From an uncultured Prevotella sp. (lineage in GTDB: Bacteria; Bacteroidota; Bacteroidia; Bacteroidales; Bacteroidaceae), in NCBI GenBank assembly GCA_937916405.1, contig CALFUF010000034.1, forward strand, positions 1 to 23,379: a stretch of 23,379 nucleotides of DNA. Direction: 5' to 3'. Positions within the stretch are counted from its first letter, which is position 1. Each line of letters starts with the position of its first letter. A model generated the notes under the pieces. That model did no database searches, had not been told where the DNA came from, and was given only the letters and a program-made list of their open reading frames with translations. Positions 1-6,784 of the stretch are shown in pieces. Position numbers and translations under genes: made by a program.

Positions 1-1
1 G

Positions 2-91
2 TCTGGGATTTCCGCAGACAGCGATTTAATTACGAAGCTCAACAACGAGGTATTCGCGCTGACCACAATGCAGATGGAGGCTGCTGCATGA
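2..91 (+). pseudogene. Possible 3' end of a gene running in from the left edge (unidentified)
   Basis: One frame is open from the window edge to a TGA at 89-91. It gives a 29-residue tail with a protein-like composition (LITKLNNEVFALTTMQMEAA). Another frame is also open to about 114, so the choice is weak. I do not recognise the tail. It may be the end of an intact upstream gene or a remnant, and nothing in the window decides between these. Confidence 0.2.
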
Positions 92-150
92 TTGGAGGGA
101 TGACCAAGTGTTAACATTTTAAGAATTTAATTACCGAAGTATTGATATAA

Positions 151-1338
151 TTAATCTAGCAGTTTTCCTATGTCCCATGTCAGGAATTCGTCTATTGGTA
201 TTCCACCAGAACCAACAACGAAAGAATGAATGGGGTGGAACTGCCCAGAGAACAAAGAAAGTCCGTTATTGGCAGTTCGTCGACCACTCTTCACCTCTAT
301 GGCTATGCACTGTTTGTCAAACTCTATGACGAAATCCACCTCGTCTTCTCTTTCACGCCAATAATAGAGTTTATAGTCATACTCATCGACTTGATTCAAA
401 AGATGTGTGCCAACGACACTCTCCACCCAACGTCCCCAGAATTTGGGTGTAGTATATGCTTTATTGAAGGACATTCCACTTTGCACAGAGAATAAAGCCG
501 TGTTGTAAACCATCAACTTAGGAACAGAATTGTACTTCCGAGCATTGTCGGAAGCATATTTGTTTAACCCACAAAGTAGCCTTGACTCGTCAAGGGTTGC
601 CAGATAATTTGCTAATGTCGTGACATTACCCGCATCCTGCAACTGCCCCACCATTTTGTTCAGCGAGAGTTCTTCACCTGAGTATGCACATCCAAGTTCG
701 AACAACTGCTTCATCAAAGCAGGCTTATAAATTACTTTCGTTCGCAGGACATCTTTCTCTATGGCTGGAGCAACGATACTATCCTTGATATACCTGCGCC
801 ATCGACGTTCGTCTTTGATATACATGGCTCCTCCAGGATAACCACCATAATATATATATTGGTCTATATCCAGACCAAATGCCTCGAGCATTTCAGAATA
901 ACTCCAATGTGGCATTCTAATGAGTTCATACCTTCCTGCCAAAGACTCCGTCAAGCCATCTTTAAGCAATAGCCTGGAAGAGCCAAGAATAACGACTTTC
1001 ATATTGATATCTTTGAAAGTATCATCATCCCATTCTCTCTTGACAGCCTCACTCCAGTTGTCTATCTTGTGTACCTCGTCGATAACGAGCAAAAACTCAA
1101 TAGCCTGTGCTACCTTCATACGGGCCCTGGCTGTAGCCCACATCTCTCCAATCCAAGCCGTATTTGTATGGGGTATATTGTCTGCACTGACAAGCATATA
1201 GGGTATGTCAACTTCTTGAAGAACTTGCTTCACCATCGTAGACTTGCCCACCTGACGAGGACCAGATATGACTTGTATCTTACTCCTTGACTCTGAAAGT
1301 CGTGATTTCAATTCTTGAAATTGTGCTCTCTTAAACAT
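151..1338 (-). CDS. AAA-family ATPase with DUF4143-type C-terminal region
   Basis: A 395-residue ATP-binding protein of the widespread Bacteroidales AAA/DUF4143 group. Its cellular role is not established. A Walker A motif (GPRQVGKST) lies near residues 26-34 and a Walker B motif (FLLVIDEVHKI) near 80-90. A sensor-like GSSR follows near 118. The C-terminal part carries EVDFVIEF...AIEVKSG, the D-x(n)-E-x-K pattern of PD-(D/E)xK nuclease folds, so an ATPase-nuclease arrangement is plausible. The ATG at 1338 is chosen because a good promoter -7 box (TATCTTTG, 1360-1367) would place the transcript start near 1354. A longer reading would need a TTG codon inside that box. The gene stands alone, followed by AT-rich sequence with no clear terminator. 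Length and domains look complete. The family call is firm; any function (stress, defence, toxin-like) would be a guess. Confidence 0.85.
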   Translation of the reverse strand: MFKRAQFQELKSRLSESRSKIQVISGPRQVGKSTMVKQVLQEVDIPYMLVSADNIPHTNTAWIGEMWATARARMKVAQAIEFLLVIDEVHKIDNWSEAVKREWDDDTFKDINMKVVILGSSRLLLKDGLTESLAGRYELIRMPHWSYSEMLEAFGLDIDQYIYYGGYPGGAMYIKDERRWRRYIKDSIVAPAIEKDVLRTKVIYKPALMKQLFELGCAYSGEELSLNKMVGQLQDAGNVTTLANYLATLDESRLLCGLNKYASDNARKYNSVPKLMVYNTALFSVQSGMSFNKAYTTPKFWGRWVESVVGTHLLNQVDEYDYKLYYWREREDEVDFVIEFDKQCIAIEVKSGRRTANNGLSLFSGQFHPIHSFVVGSGGIPIDEFLTWDIGKLLD

Positions 1339-1359
1339 AACTCCTTGATTTTCTGCATG

Positions 1360-1391
1360 CAAAGATACGCAAAATTCTCAAATTCACCAAA
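1360..1391 (-). promoter_or_regulatory. Bacteroidales-type promoter for the DUF4143 ATPase
   Basis: Read on the minus strand, TTTG (1388-1391) is separated by 20 bp from TATCTTTG (1360-1367), matching the Bacteroidales TTTG/TAnnTTTG consensus. The ATG follows 21 bp downstream of the -7 box. Two of the 13-bp repeats at 1370-1426 fall in or next to this promoter, so a bound protein would be expected to affect initiation. Confidence 0.7.
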
Positions 1392-1426
1392 CAAAATTCT
1401 CAAAAGTTATAATCAAAATTCTCAAA
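1370..1426. repeat. Three 13-bp direct repeats at exact 22-bp spacing (probable operator)
   Basis: CAAAATTCTCAAA occurs identically at 1370-1382, 1392-1404 and 1414-1426. The starts are 22 bp apart, about two helical turns, so all copies face the same side of the DNA. The spacers differ in sequence, so this is a phased binding array rather than a simple tandem duplication. It covers the promoter of the adjacent ATPase gene, which suggests a repressor or activator site, possibly autoregulatory. Only three short units exist, with spacers of 9 bp, so it is not a CRISPR array. Confidence 0.7.
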
Positions 1427-1497
1427 ACTATCCTTTGTGAGTATCTTTGATTTTTCTTTTTTTATGAAATAAGGCGACCTTACTTCCCATCTGATTA

Positions 1498-1638
1498 TTA
1501 TTTTAATGCCTTGAACATCAGGTTAATGCACTTTTTCTTCTGCTCCATGTTCGGATGAACGTAGAGGTTGAGTGTCGTGCTGATATTAGCATGACCAAGT
1601 ATGACACTGACGGTCTTGTAGTCACACTTACTTTCAAC
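1498..1638 (-). pseudogene. C-terminal remnant of a tyrosine recombinase (integrase)
   Basis: The minus-strand frame ending at TAA 1498-1500 reads ...CDYKTVSVILGHANISTTLN and then LYVHPNMEQKKKCINLM. This is the distal catalytic segment of a phage-type integrase: GH is the last catalytic His and the Tyr of LYVHP is the nucleophile. Only about 46 residues remain. Upstream, similarity stops near 1638, a stop codon occurs at 1651-1653, and the DNA changes into the tail of an oppositely oriented gene. The Arg and HxxR motifs are absent, so it cannot be active. It is a scar of an earlier mobile element, unrelated to the intact integrase at 5161. Confidence 0.75.
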
Positions 1639-1882
1639 CTGCCATCTGGCCTACCTACTTTATGCCCTAAGGGAAAAAGGAATGATAGACAACTGCGACT
1701 ACATCACCTTCCATCGCGCCATTCAGCCCTTGTCAGCCAAACCGATAGGTGACCCTGACGTTCCCCAACGACGATATAACGAGCTGTTGGCCAACCCCAA
1801 GTTGCTCAACGAACCATCCGACAAGTGGAAACGAGCCAGAGCCATCATTGAACGACTGACGGAAGAGCTTGATAGGCTCTAA
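1639..1882 (+). pseudogene. 3' fragment of an unidentified gene
   Basis: The plus-strand frame ending at TAA 1880-1882 has coding character starting at LAYLLYALREKG (from 1646). That is well upstream of the first ATG at 1682, and there is no start signal, so I read it as a 5'-truncated gene. About 79 residues are left, mostly charged helix, ending in RARAIIERLTEELDRL. I do not recognise the family. Its broken end meets the broken end of the integrase remnant at about 1639. The ATG at 1682 could in principle give a 66-residue protein, but no promoter is visible. Confidence 0.5.
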
Positions 1883-1891
1883 TAAAAGAGT

Positions 1892-1956
1892 AAAATGTGC
1901 TTAAACCAGCGGAATCTACAAAATTATGGCAGATTCCGCTGGTTTGAATACATTTT
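1892..1956. repeat. Palindrome A, downstream of the interrupted ATPase gene
   Basis: A perfect 15-bp inverted repeat (AAACCAGCGGAATCT at 1903-1917, its complement at 1931-1945) surrounds a 13-nt loop. An outer AAAATGT/ACATTTT pairing extends the structure. The 27 bases at 1892-1918 recur exactly at 3456-3482 on the other side of the ATPase gene. The hairpin may help end transcription from either side, but the run following it is not a clean T-tract. Confidence 0.8.
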
Positions 1957-1970
1957 TTAGAATTCTTGTG

Positions 1971-3425
1971 CTAAAGGAACAAGTCGTCTAAGCACACTTC
2001 ATTCTGAATTTCTTTGGAGTAAGCATTGTGTGCAAGACCATCAGTTGTAACCATGATGTTATGCACGGCTTTCGGGGTCTTGGATGCCTCTTTAAAAATA
2101 TTCTTCCTGTTGTTCAAGTCCTCTTGGTATGATTCTGAAATGGCAAACTTACCCTCATGATACTTCATTTCACAGAGGTCGATAATGCCATCACTACGGT
2201 CTATCAATAAATCTACCTGGCCACCCTCCTTCTTCTTTCCTTTTGTCGCTACAGATTCATCACCATCCTTTTTCTTTTTGGGAGTGTATCGCCAAGCGTA
2301 CTCCTCCGTCAGAATTCCGCTAATACCCTGTTTCTGTTTTATCTGGTCAGTATGCCAGAGACAGACGCGCTCGAAGGCACGGCCACACCAGTTGTAATAT
2401 CGGGGTGTTCCTTCCGTTGCCTGCCAGAAATTCTTACCATGCCGTTTCCCGTTGATATACTCATAATAGAAGAGTGTGAAATGGTCGATGAGTTGGAATA
2501 TCTCGTCCTTTGTCTGTTTGCCGATGACGGAGTAGCCACGGATGAAACCACACCATTCCAGGTCGTTCAACAGATCCGTTAGTTTCCCATTATCCTCCAA
2601 GCCTCCTTCCTCAATCAGCTCCACTCTTGTCATTCCCTCTTTCTTCCCTGCCAGAAGACTGATTACCTTGATGTATGGCTCAGGTTTCTTGAAGAGCGCC
2701 GCATAGAGCATACTGAACTCATCATACATATCCCCCTCCTTCGAGAAAATCAGACGGTCAATCTCTTGCGAGAGACTGGCTCCTTTTTGCAGCAGACTCC
2801 AATAATAGGGTACTCCGCTGAATATCATATAGCCGTTCAGTATCTGCTTGCGGGTCATCTCGATACCGCGCGATGCCATCAACTCTTCGCACAGCCGGAG
2901 GGAGAAAGGTTTCAGGGCTATTCTATGAGTGAGCCTGTTATGCAGTCCACCCCTGTTCTTGATAATCTTCTTGACCATCCACGATGTAGCACTGCCGCAC
3001 ACCACGAATACGATGTCCTTTCTGGCCGATGCCCATCCATTCCAGAATGATTACAGTTCAGAAAGAAAACCAGAGCGAGGGGCATCCATCCAAGGCAGTT
3101 CGTCAAGGAAGATAGTCTTTTTTCCTTCTGGCTGAAGGGTGATAAATCGCTTCAATTCAGAGAATGCGACTATCCAATTGGAGAATACTGGCGGCATATC
3201 CGTCAGCCCATGCTCCTTCAGTGCCATTCGGAAGCGAGCCAGTTGTTTCCTGGCTGGGGTCTTAGCAGCCCCAGTGAACTGGAACGTGAAATGATAGTCG
3301 TATGACTCCCTTATCAGGAAAGTCTTGCCAATACGGCGACGGCCATAGACCGCTATAAACTGAGAATATTCATCAGTAAGCGCATCCTGCAGTATCTTTC
3401 TTTCGTTGTCTCTTCCTATCAGCAT
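1971..3425 (-). pseudogene. AAA ATPase (archaeal ATPase/DUF234-like), interrupted by an in-frame stop
   Basis: A single reading frame of 485 codons is broken only by TAA at 3051-3053 (codon 125). The N-terminal part has Walker A (VYGRRRIGKT) and Walker B (TIFLDELPW). Directly after the stop the same frame continues SFWNGWASARKDIVFVVCGS, exactly where this family carries its sensor-1 segment. The rest runs to a normal C-terminus with a nuclease-like QVDLLIDR...LCEMKYHEGK (D...E-x-K). No frameshift is needed, so a single base change could explain the stop. The ATG at 3425 sits just downstream of a -7 box at 3444-3451. It could be a recent pseudogene, a sequencing error, or two separately translated parts (a GTG at 3003-3005 could start the second). 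A role is not established for the family. Confidence 0.8.
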
Positions 3426-3443
3426 AATCTTAGAATTTTGGTG

Positions 3444-3451
3444 CAAAGATA
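3444..3451 (-). promoter_or_regulatory. Promoter -7 box for the interrupted ATPase gene
   Basis: TATCTTTG on the minus strand, followed by GCACC and the ATG 18 bp later. The expected -33 region falls inside palindrome B (3456-3521) and lacks a good TTTG. The palindrome may therefore act as an operator. Confidence 0.55.
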
Positions 3452-3455
3452 ATAA

Positions 3456-3521
3456 AAAATGTGCTTAAACCAGCGGAATCTATCATTTTTTTGAGATTCC
3501 GCTGATTTACGCACAATTTTT
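3456..3521. repeat. Palindrome B, upstream of the interrupted ATPase gene
   Basis: An imperfect inverted repeat of about 30 bp per arm. AAACCAGCGGAATCT (3467-3481) faces AGATTCCGCTGATTT (3494-3508), and the outer arms AAAAATGTGC and GCACAATTTTT also pair. The left 27 bases match palindrome A exactly and in the same orientation. It overlaps the likely -33 region of the ATPase promoter. Confidence 0.8.
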
Positions 3522-3566
3522 GTGTTTTGGAGTTCAAACAGGGGAGTGATTACTTCTTGCCTTTTC

Positions 3567-3677
3567 TCATCTTTCTCCTGCTTCTCTTTTTGCTTTTCCT
3601 ACTTGTTTTCTGTACATCCATTCTTCTATTTTGTCTTTTGGGAGAGAGATGCCACTCCTGTCGAATGTTCTAGGCAT
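3567..3677 (-). CDS. Possible 36-residue protein (uncertain)
   Basis: An ATG at 3675-3677 opens a short frame (MPRTFDRSGISLPKDKIEEW, then a basic tail ending KREAGER). An overlapping second frame encodes an even more basic peptide. Composition is protein-like at the start. No promoter or ribosome-binding site is visible, and the neighbourhood is full of hairpins and remnants. It could be a true small gene, a gene fragment or chance. Confidence 0.25.
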   Translation of the reverse strand: MPRTFDRSGISLPKDKIEEWMYRKQVGKAKREAGER

Positions 3678-3730
3678 TGGAATCAATCATTCCAGGCATA
3701 GGGACGTTTTATCCGAATAAAGGGGATTAT

Positions 3731-3837
3731 TTGTTCCACCCTATGGAACAAAGTGTTCCACCCCATGGAACAAACAGGAAGGTGCCGCCTTCTCGGGTCG
3801 AAGGTACGGGCTTCGAGGGGAGGAAGTGCCGCCTTCG
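3731..3837. repeat. Cluster of four short hairpin repeats
   Basis: Two tandem 20-nt units, each a TTCCA stem with a 5-nt loop, occupy 3731-3751 (TTGTTCCA/TGGAACAA) and 3754-3772 (TGTTCCA/TGGAACA). Two further hairpins share GTGCCGCCTTC: GAAGG/CCTTC at 3778-3792 and GAAG/CTTC near 3824-3837. The cluster sits just past the 3' end of the SDR gene at 3863, a usual place for REP-like elements. The rest of 3522-3862 holds only the doubtful small ORF. Confidence 0.6.
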
Positions 3838-3862
3838 TAGGTCATGGGAATTATATCTTATA

Positions 3863-4879
3863 CTAGATGCTGGCTTTCGCTTTCTCTTGCGCAGCAATGA
3901 CTTGGTCGCACCATGCGTCGAAGGCAGGGTCCTCCACTTGCAGTTCAGGATGAGCAAGCAGATAGGAGACGCAGCGACGGACACCCTCGTCAAAGCGAGT
4001 AGTGGCTTGGAAGCCAGGAACGGCACGTTTCAGTTTGCTGCAGTCGAAGACGACCGTTACGGACTTGTCACCCAACAGATTACCTGTGAAGTCCCATTCC
4101 TTAGGAGACACGGCAGCAAGGAAATCAGAGGCGACATAATAAGGTTTGAGAGTGACCTCTAACGCATTGGCGACACACTGGTATATCTGGTTCCATGTCA
4201 GCTGTTCGTCACTCATAATCTGGAAAGCCTCGCCAATAGCTTTGGGGTTGCCCAGCAGTCCGATGAACCCTCGAGCGAAGTCCTCGTTCCATGTCAGTGT
4301 CCAAAGCGAGCTGCCGTCCCCCTGTATGATGACAGGTTTTCCGTCCAGCATCCGTTTGATGACCTGCCAGCTGCCGTTAGGACCATGCACGCTGGTAGGA
4401 ATGCCCCGCTCGCAGTAAGTATGACTGGGTCGTACGATGGTCACAGGGAAGCCCTCCTCCCGATATTTCCCCAGCAGCAGTTCCTCGCAGGCTATCTTGT
4501 CGCGTGAGTACTGCCAATAGGGATTGGCAAGGGTCGTACCCTCCGTGATGACATGATTGCTTGCCGGCTTGTTGTAGGCAGAAGCCGAGCTGATATACAC
4601 ATACTGACGGGTACGTCCGTAGAACAGTCGGATGTCACGCTCCACCTGACTGGGTACGAATCCGATAAACTCACAGACGGCATCAAACTGCTCGTTGCCG
4701 ATTTGTCGGAGCACCTCCTCCTCGTCATTGATGTCAGCGATGACCTGTCGTACATTCGCAGGTACCTCATTCTTACGATGTCCACGATTCAGCAGCCATA
4801 AGTCATGACCGCTCTCTGCCAGTTGGCGAGTGATAGCACTGCTGATGGTGCCAGTTCCTCCAATCATTAATATCTTCAT
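3863..4879 (-). CDS. NAD(P)-dependent epimerase/dehydratase (SDR family)
   Basis: A 338-residue extended-SDR protein. The Rossmann nucleotide-binding motif is right at the N-terminus (MKILMIGGTGTISSAITRQL; GxxGxxS form). YISSASAY carries the catalytic Ser region, and YSRDKIACEE has the YxxxK pair. The substrate is not evident. Related proteins act on nucleotide sugars or bind RNA (the CSP41-like branch), and I cannot choose. The ATG at 4879 is used because the Rossmann strand begins there; an in-frame ATG at 4903 would add eight residues. No TAnnTTTG box lies between the start and the element junction at 4949. A terminator-like hairpin (4908-4934) is immediately upstream, so its transcription may depend on read-through or an unusual promoter. 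Confidence 0.85.
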   Translation of the reverse strand: MKILMIGGTGTISSAITRQLAESGHDLWLLNRGHRKNEVPANVRQVIADINDEEEVLRQIGNEQFDAVCEFIGFVPSQVERDIRLFYGRTRQYVYISSASAYNKPASNHVITEGTTLANPYWQYSRDKIACEELLLGKYREEGFPVTIVRPSHTYCERGIPTSVHGPNGSWQVIKRMLDGKPVIIQGDGSSLWTLTWNEDFARGFIGLLGNPKAIGEAFQIMSDEQLTWNQIYQCVANALEVTLKPYYVASDFLAAVSPKEWDFTGNLLGDKSVTVVFDCSKLKRAVPGFQATTRFDEGVRRCVSYLLAHPELQVEDPAFDAWCDQVIAAQEKAKASI

Positions 4880-4903
4880 ACGCTTGTAGTAATTAATCTT
4901 CAT

Positions 4904-4934
4904 TAAAAAAGGATGTGTTATTCGCACATCCTTT
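4904..4934 (-). terminator. Rho-independent terminator, probably the original one of the tRNA-Leu gene
   Basis: On the minus strand a perfect 10-bp stem (AAAGGATGTG/CACATCCTTT, 7-nt loop) is followed by a T-run. It lies 15 bp beyond the attL copy of the tRNA 3' end, in the orientation expected for ending tRNA transcription. The tRNA gene is now 7.1 kb away. Confidence 0.75.
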
Positions 4935-4948
4935 AGCATTTGAACCTC

Positions 4949-4961
4949 GTACCCAGACCCG
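4949..4961. repeat. attL core (left 13-bp repeat)
   Basis: GTACCCAGACCCG is identical to 12025-12037, the 3' end of the tRNA-Leu gene plus one flanking base. Flanking bases differ on both sides, so the repeat is exactly 13 bp. This copy is the displaced original tRNA end. Confidence 0.8.
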
Positions 4962-5089
4962 ATACACAACCCTACAAAACAAAGGAAAATAAGAAAAACA
5001 AAAAGAAACAAAAAGCCCTTATTTACAGGCAGTTATAAAATACCCCTATTTTCTCTTAACATCTTTTAGTTTCTTATAGTGTGATATTT

Positions 5090-5111
5090 TTGGCAACCCG
5101 TTTGGCAACCC
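5090..5111. repeat. Left integrase arm-type sites
   Basis: TTGGCAACCC occurs at 5090-5099 and 5102-5111, with starts 12 bp apart. The same unit occurs three times at the right end (11893-11931). The second copy overlaps the TTTG of the integrase promoter, so integrase binding could limit its own transcription. Confidence 0.75.
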
Positions 5112-5132
5112 AGAAAATTTTTAGTAACTTTG
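5101..5132 (+). promoter_or_regulatory. Integrase promoter
   Basis: TTTG (5101-5104), a 20-bp spacer and TAACTTTG (5125-5132). The ATG is 28 bp after the -7 box. The short leader contains AAACCAAAAGATAAGT (5140-5155), which is the exact complement of part of the small RNA candidate at 10770-10834. Confidence 0.75.
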
Positions 5133-5160
5133 CACCCAGAAACCAAAAGATAAGTAAGTT

Positions 5161-6426
5161 ATGGATAAGAAAACTATTAAGGATTTAAGAGTTGGTGAGA
5201 GTTGCATTATTAGCAATGACCGACAGGCAAACCCCAAAGTGGGTGCAAAGTTGTTGAGTGATGGTAGAGTTAGCCTCTTCCTTGATTATTACTTTGGTTA
5301 CACAATGGTTTATAGTGAGAGCCAAGATAAGATGGTGCCAAAGAAACAGAAGAGAAGAGAGATGCTTAATATCTACATCTTGCAAAAGCCCAGAACCCCA
5401 AAAGAAAGACAGGAGTACAAAGATGGCATTGCTTTGGCTGACAAGATAAGAAGAGAGAAAGCCAATGCCGTTGAAGATGAGGACAAGAAAGAGGCTTTGA
5501 AGAAAAAGAAAGTAAGCATCAACTTTCTCGTTTTCTTCCAAGAGTATCTTGATGCCTACACAAAGAAAGATGTTAGGATGATACAGATAGCCTTGCAGCG
5601 TTTTAAGGACTTTCTTAGAGATACCCCAGAGTATAGCATCTATGTGCAGAAGATAAAGCCAGAGCAGATTACAAGTGAAATGGTTGAGGCTTTTACAGAG
5701 TACCTACAGAGCAGGAGTGTTGGTGAGGGTGCAAAGAGCATCTACCAGAGATTTAAGAAAGTGTATAAGGCTTGTGCCATTAAGTGTAACATCAATTACC
5801 AAAGACCCTTTGTAAATGAAGATGGCAAGAGTATCACTATAACAATAGATGAGGATGCCATTGTTAAGGACTTTCTAAGCCCAGAAGAGGAAAAGCAGTT
5901 AATGGCAACCCACTACACAGGAGAGAACCCACAGATAAGAAATGCCTTTGTGTTTTGCCTTTATACAGGTATGAGATATTGTGATGTGAGAGATTTGACC
6001 TTTGGCAACTTTGACTTTGCCAACAGATTGCTTTCTTATGAGCAGAACAAGACCAAAGGACACAGCAAGCACAGCAGGGTTACTTTGCCCCTTGCTGATA
6101 GTCTGTTAGCCCTGATCGGTGATGAGCCAGAGAGCCAAGATAAGGATGCCTTAGTATTTACTCTTCCAAGCCATACAATGTGTCTTAAAGCCCTTAGAAG
6201 ATGGACTAAAAGAGCAGGAATTGACAAGCATATTACATGGCATTGTGCAAGGCACTCTTTTGGCACAAATATGGCAGCAACAGCAGCACAAAGAGGACTT
6301 AGTGTTAGAGTGGTGCAAGAAATGATGGGACACTCTTCCCTCAAATATACAGAGCGTTACACCAGAGTAATAGATGAGCAGAAGAAACAGGCAATGCAGG
6401 AACTAAGTAAACTTATGGAGGGTTAA
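5161..6426 (+). CDS. int: Tyrosine recombinase / site-specific integrase
   Basis: A 421-residue integrase that should insert and excise the element at the tRNA-Leu 3' end. An N-terminal arm-binding region is followed by a SAM-like core-binding domain at about residues 110-210. The catalytic domain has all key residues: Arg272 (YTGMRYCDVRDL), a Lys in the KTKGHSKHSR hairpin, His361 and Arg364 (HCARH), His391 (MMGHSS) and the nucleophile Tyr400 (ERYTRV). Length is normal for Bacteroidales element integrases and the gene looks intact. It is 200 bp from attL and reads into the element, followed after 2 bp by a small HTH gene, so the two are probably co-transcribed. Regulation may involve arm sites over the promoter and the antisense match in the leader. 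Confidence 0.93.
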   Translation: MDKKTIKDLRVGESCIISNDRQANPKVGAKLLSDGRVSLFLDYYFGYTMVYSESQDKMVPKKQKRREMLNIYILQKPRTPKERQEYKDGIALADKIRREKANAVEDEDKKEALKKKKVSINFLVFFQEYLDAYTKKDVRMIQIALQRFKDFLRDTPEYSIYVQKIKPEQITSEMVEAFTEYLQSRSVGEGAKSIYQRFKKVYKACAIKCNINYQRPFVNEDGKSITITIDEDAIVKDFLSPEEEKQLMATHYTGENPQIRNAFVFCLYTGMRYCDVRDLTFGNFDFANRLLSYEQNKTKGHSKHSRVTLPLADSLLALIGDEPESQDKDALVFTLPSHTMCLKALRRWTKRAGIDKHITWHCARHSFGTNMAATAAQRGLSVRVVQEMMGHSSLKYTERYTRVIDEQKKQAMQELSKLMEG

Positions 6427-6428
6427 GC

Positions 6429-6686
6429 ATGAATAGTTATGAGATAGACAAATTGGCAAAAGGAGTGGCAAAGTACCTTGCAATAGAAATAATGAATAAT
6501 CAAGAGTTATTAGATGCCATTTCCCCACCAAGGCTAATGGATATTAGTGAAGTTTCAGCCCTTACAAAGATACCCAAAGGTACACTTTATCAAAAGGTGA
6601 ATGAAATTCCACACACAAAAATAGGTAGGAGGCTATTATTTACAGATAGAGGTGTGATTAGTTGGTTACAGAGGAAAGCAAGGTAA
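6429..6686 (+). CDS. Small HTH DNA-binding protein, excisionase-like
   Basis: An 85-residue protein. Its C-terminal half has the HTH_17/MerR-like excisionase pattern: ISEVSALTKIPKGTLYQKV as the helix-turn-helix, then a wing (IPHTKIGRRLLFTDRGVISW) ending WLQRKAR. It starts 2 bp after the integrase stop, the common place for a recombination directionality factor. That role is inferred from position and fold; a transcription regulator of the element is the alternative. Confidence 0.75.
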   Translation: MNSYEIDKLAKGVAKYLAIEIMNNQELLDAISPPRLMDISEVSALTKIPKGTLYQKVNEIPHTKIGRRLLFTDRGVISWLQRKAR

Positions 6687-6690
6687 GAAA

Positions 6691-6709
6691 AAGGGGGTAG
6701 CCCCCCCTT
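6691..6709. other. GC-rich hairpin after the int-HTH pair
   Basis: AAGGGGG and CCCCCTT pair across a short loop just after the HTH gene. No T-run follows on the plus strand, so it is an mRNA-end or attenuating structure rather than a clear terminator. The remaining 75 bp to the next gene are AT-rich without a recognised signal. Confidence 0.4.
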
Positions 6710-6784
6710 AACACCTTTCCCAACCAGTAGTGACTTGTCGCCGAGATTTTTTAATTTTTTTCAGATAGATTATAAACCAGATAA

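Noticed and set aside
226..1290. Plus-strand frames opposite the DUF4143 ATPase gene
   Set aside because: They overlap the Walker-motif-bearing gene on the other strand and show no domain or start signal.
1370..1426. Regularly spaced repeats that could suggest a CRISPR array
   Set aside because: Only three 13-bp units with 9-bp spacers, over a promoter, and no cas genes in the window.
4949..4961. A second, truncated tRNA gene at attL
   Set aside because: Only 12 bases of tRNA sequence are present, which fits an integration core rather than a gene remnant.
6691..6709. Rho-independent terminator after the int-HTH pair
   Set aside because: The hairpin is good but no T-run follows on the plus strand, so I list it only as a hairpin.
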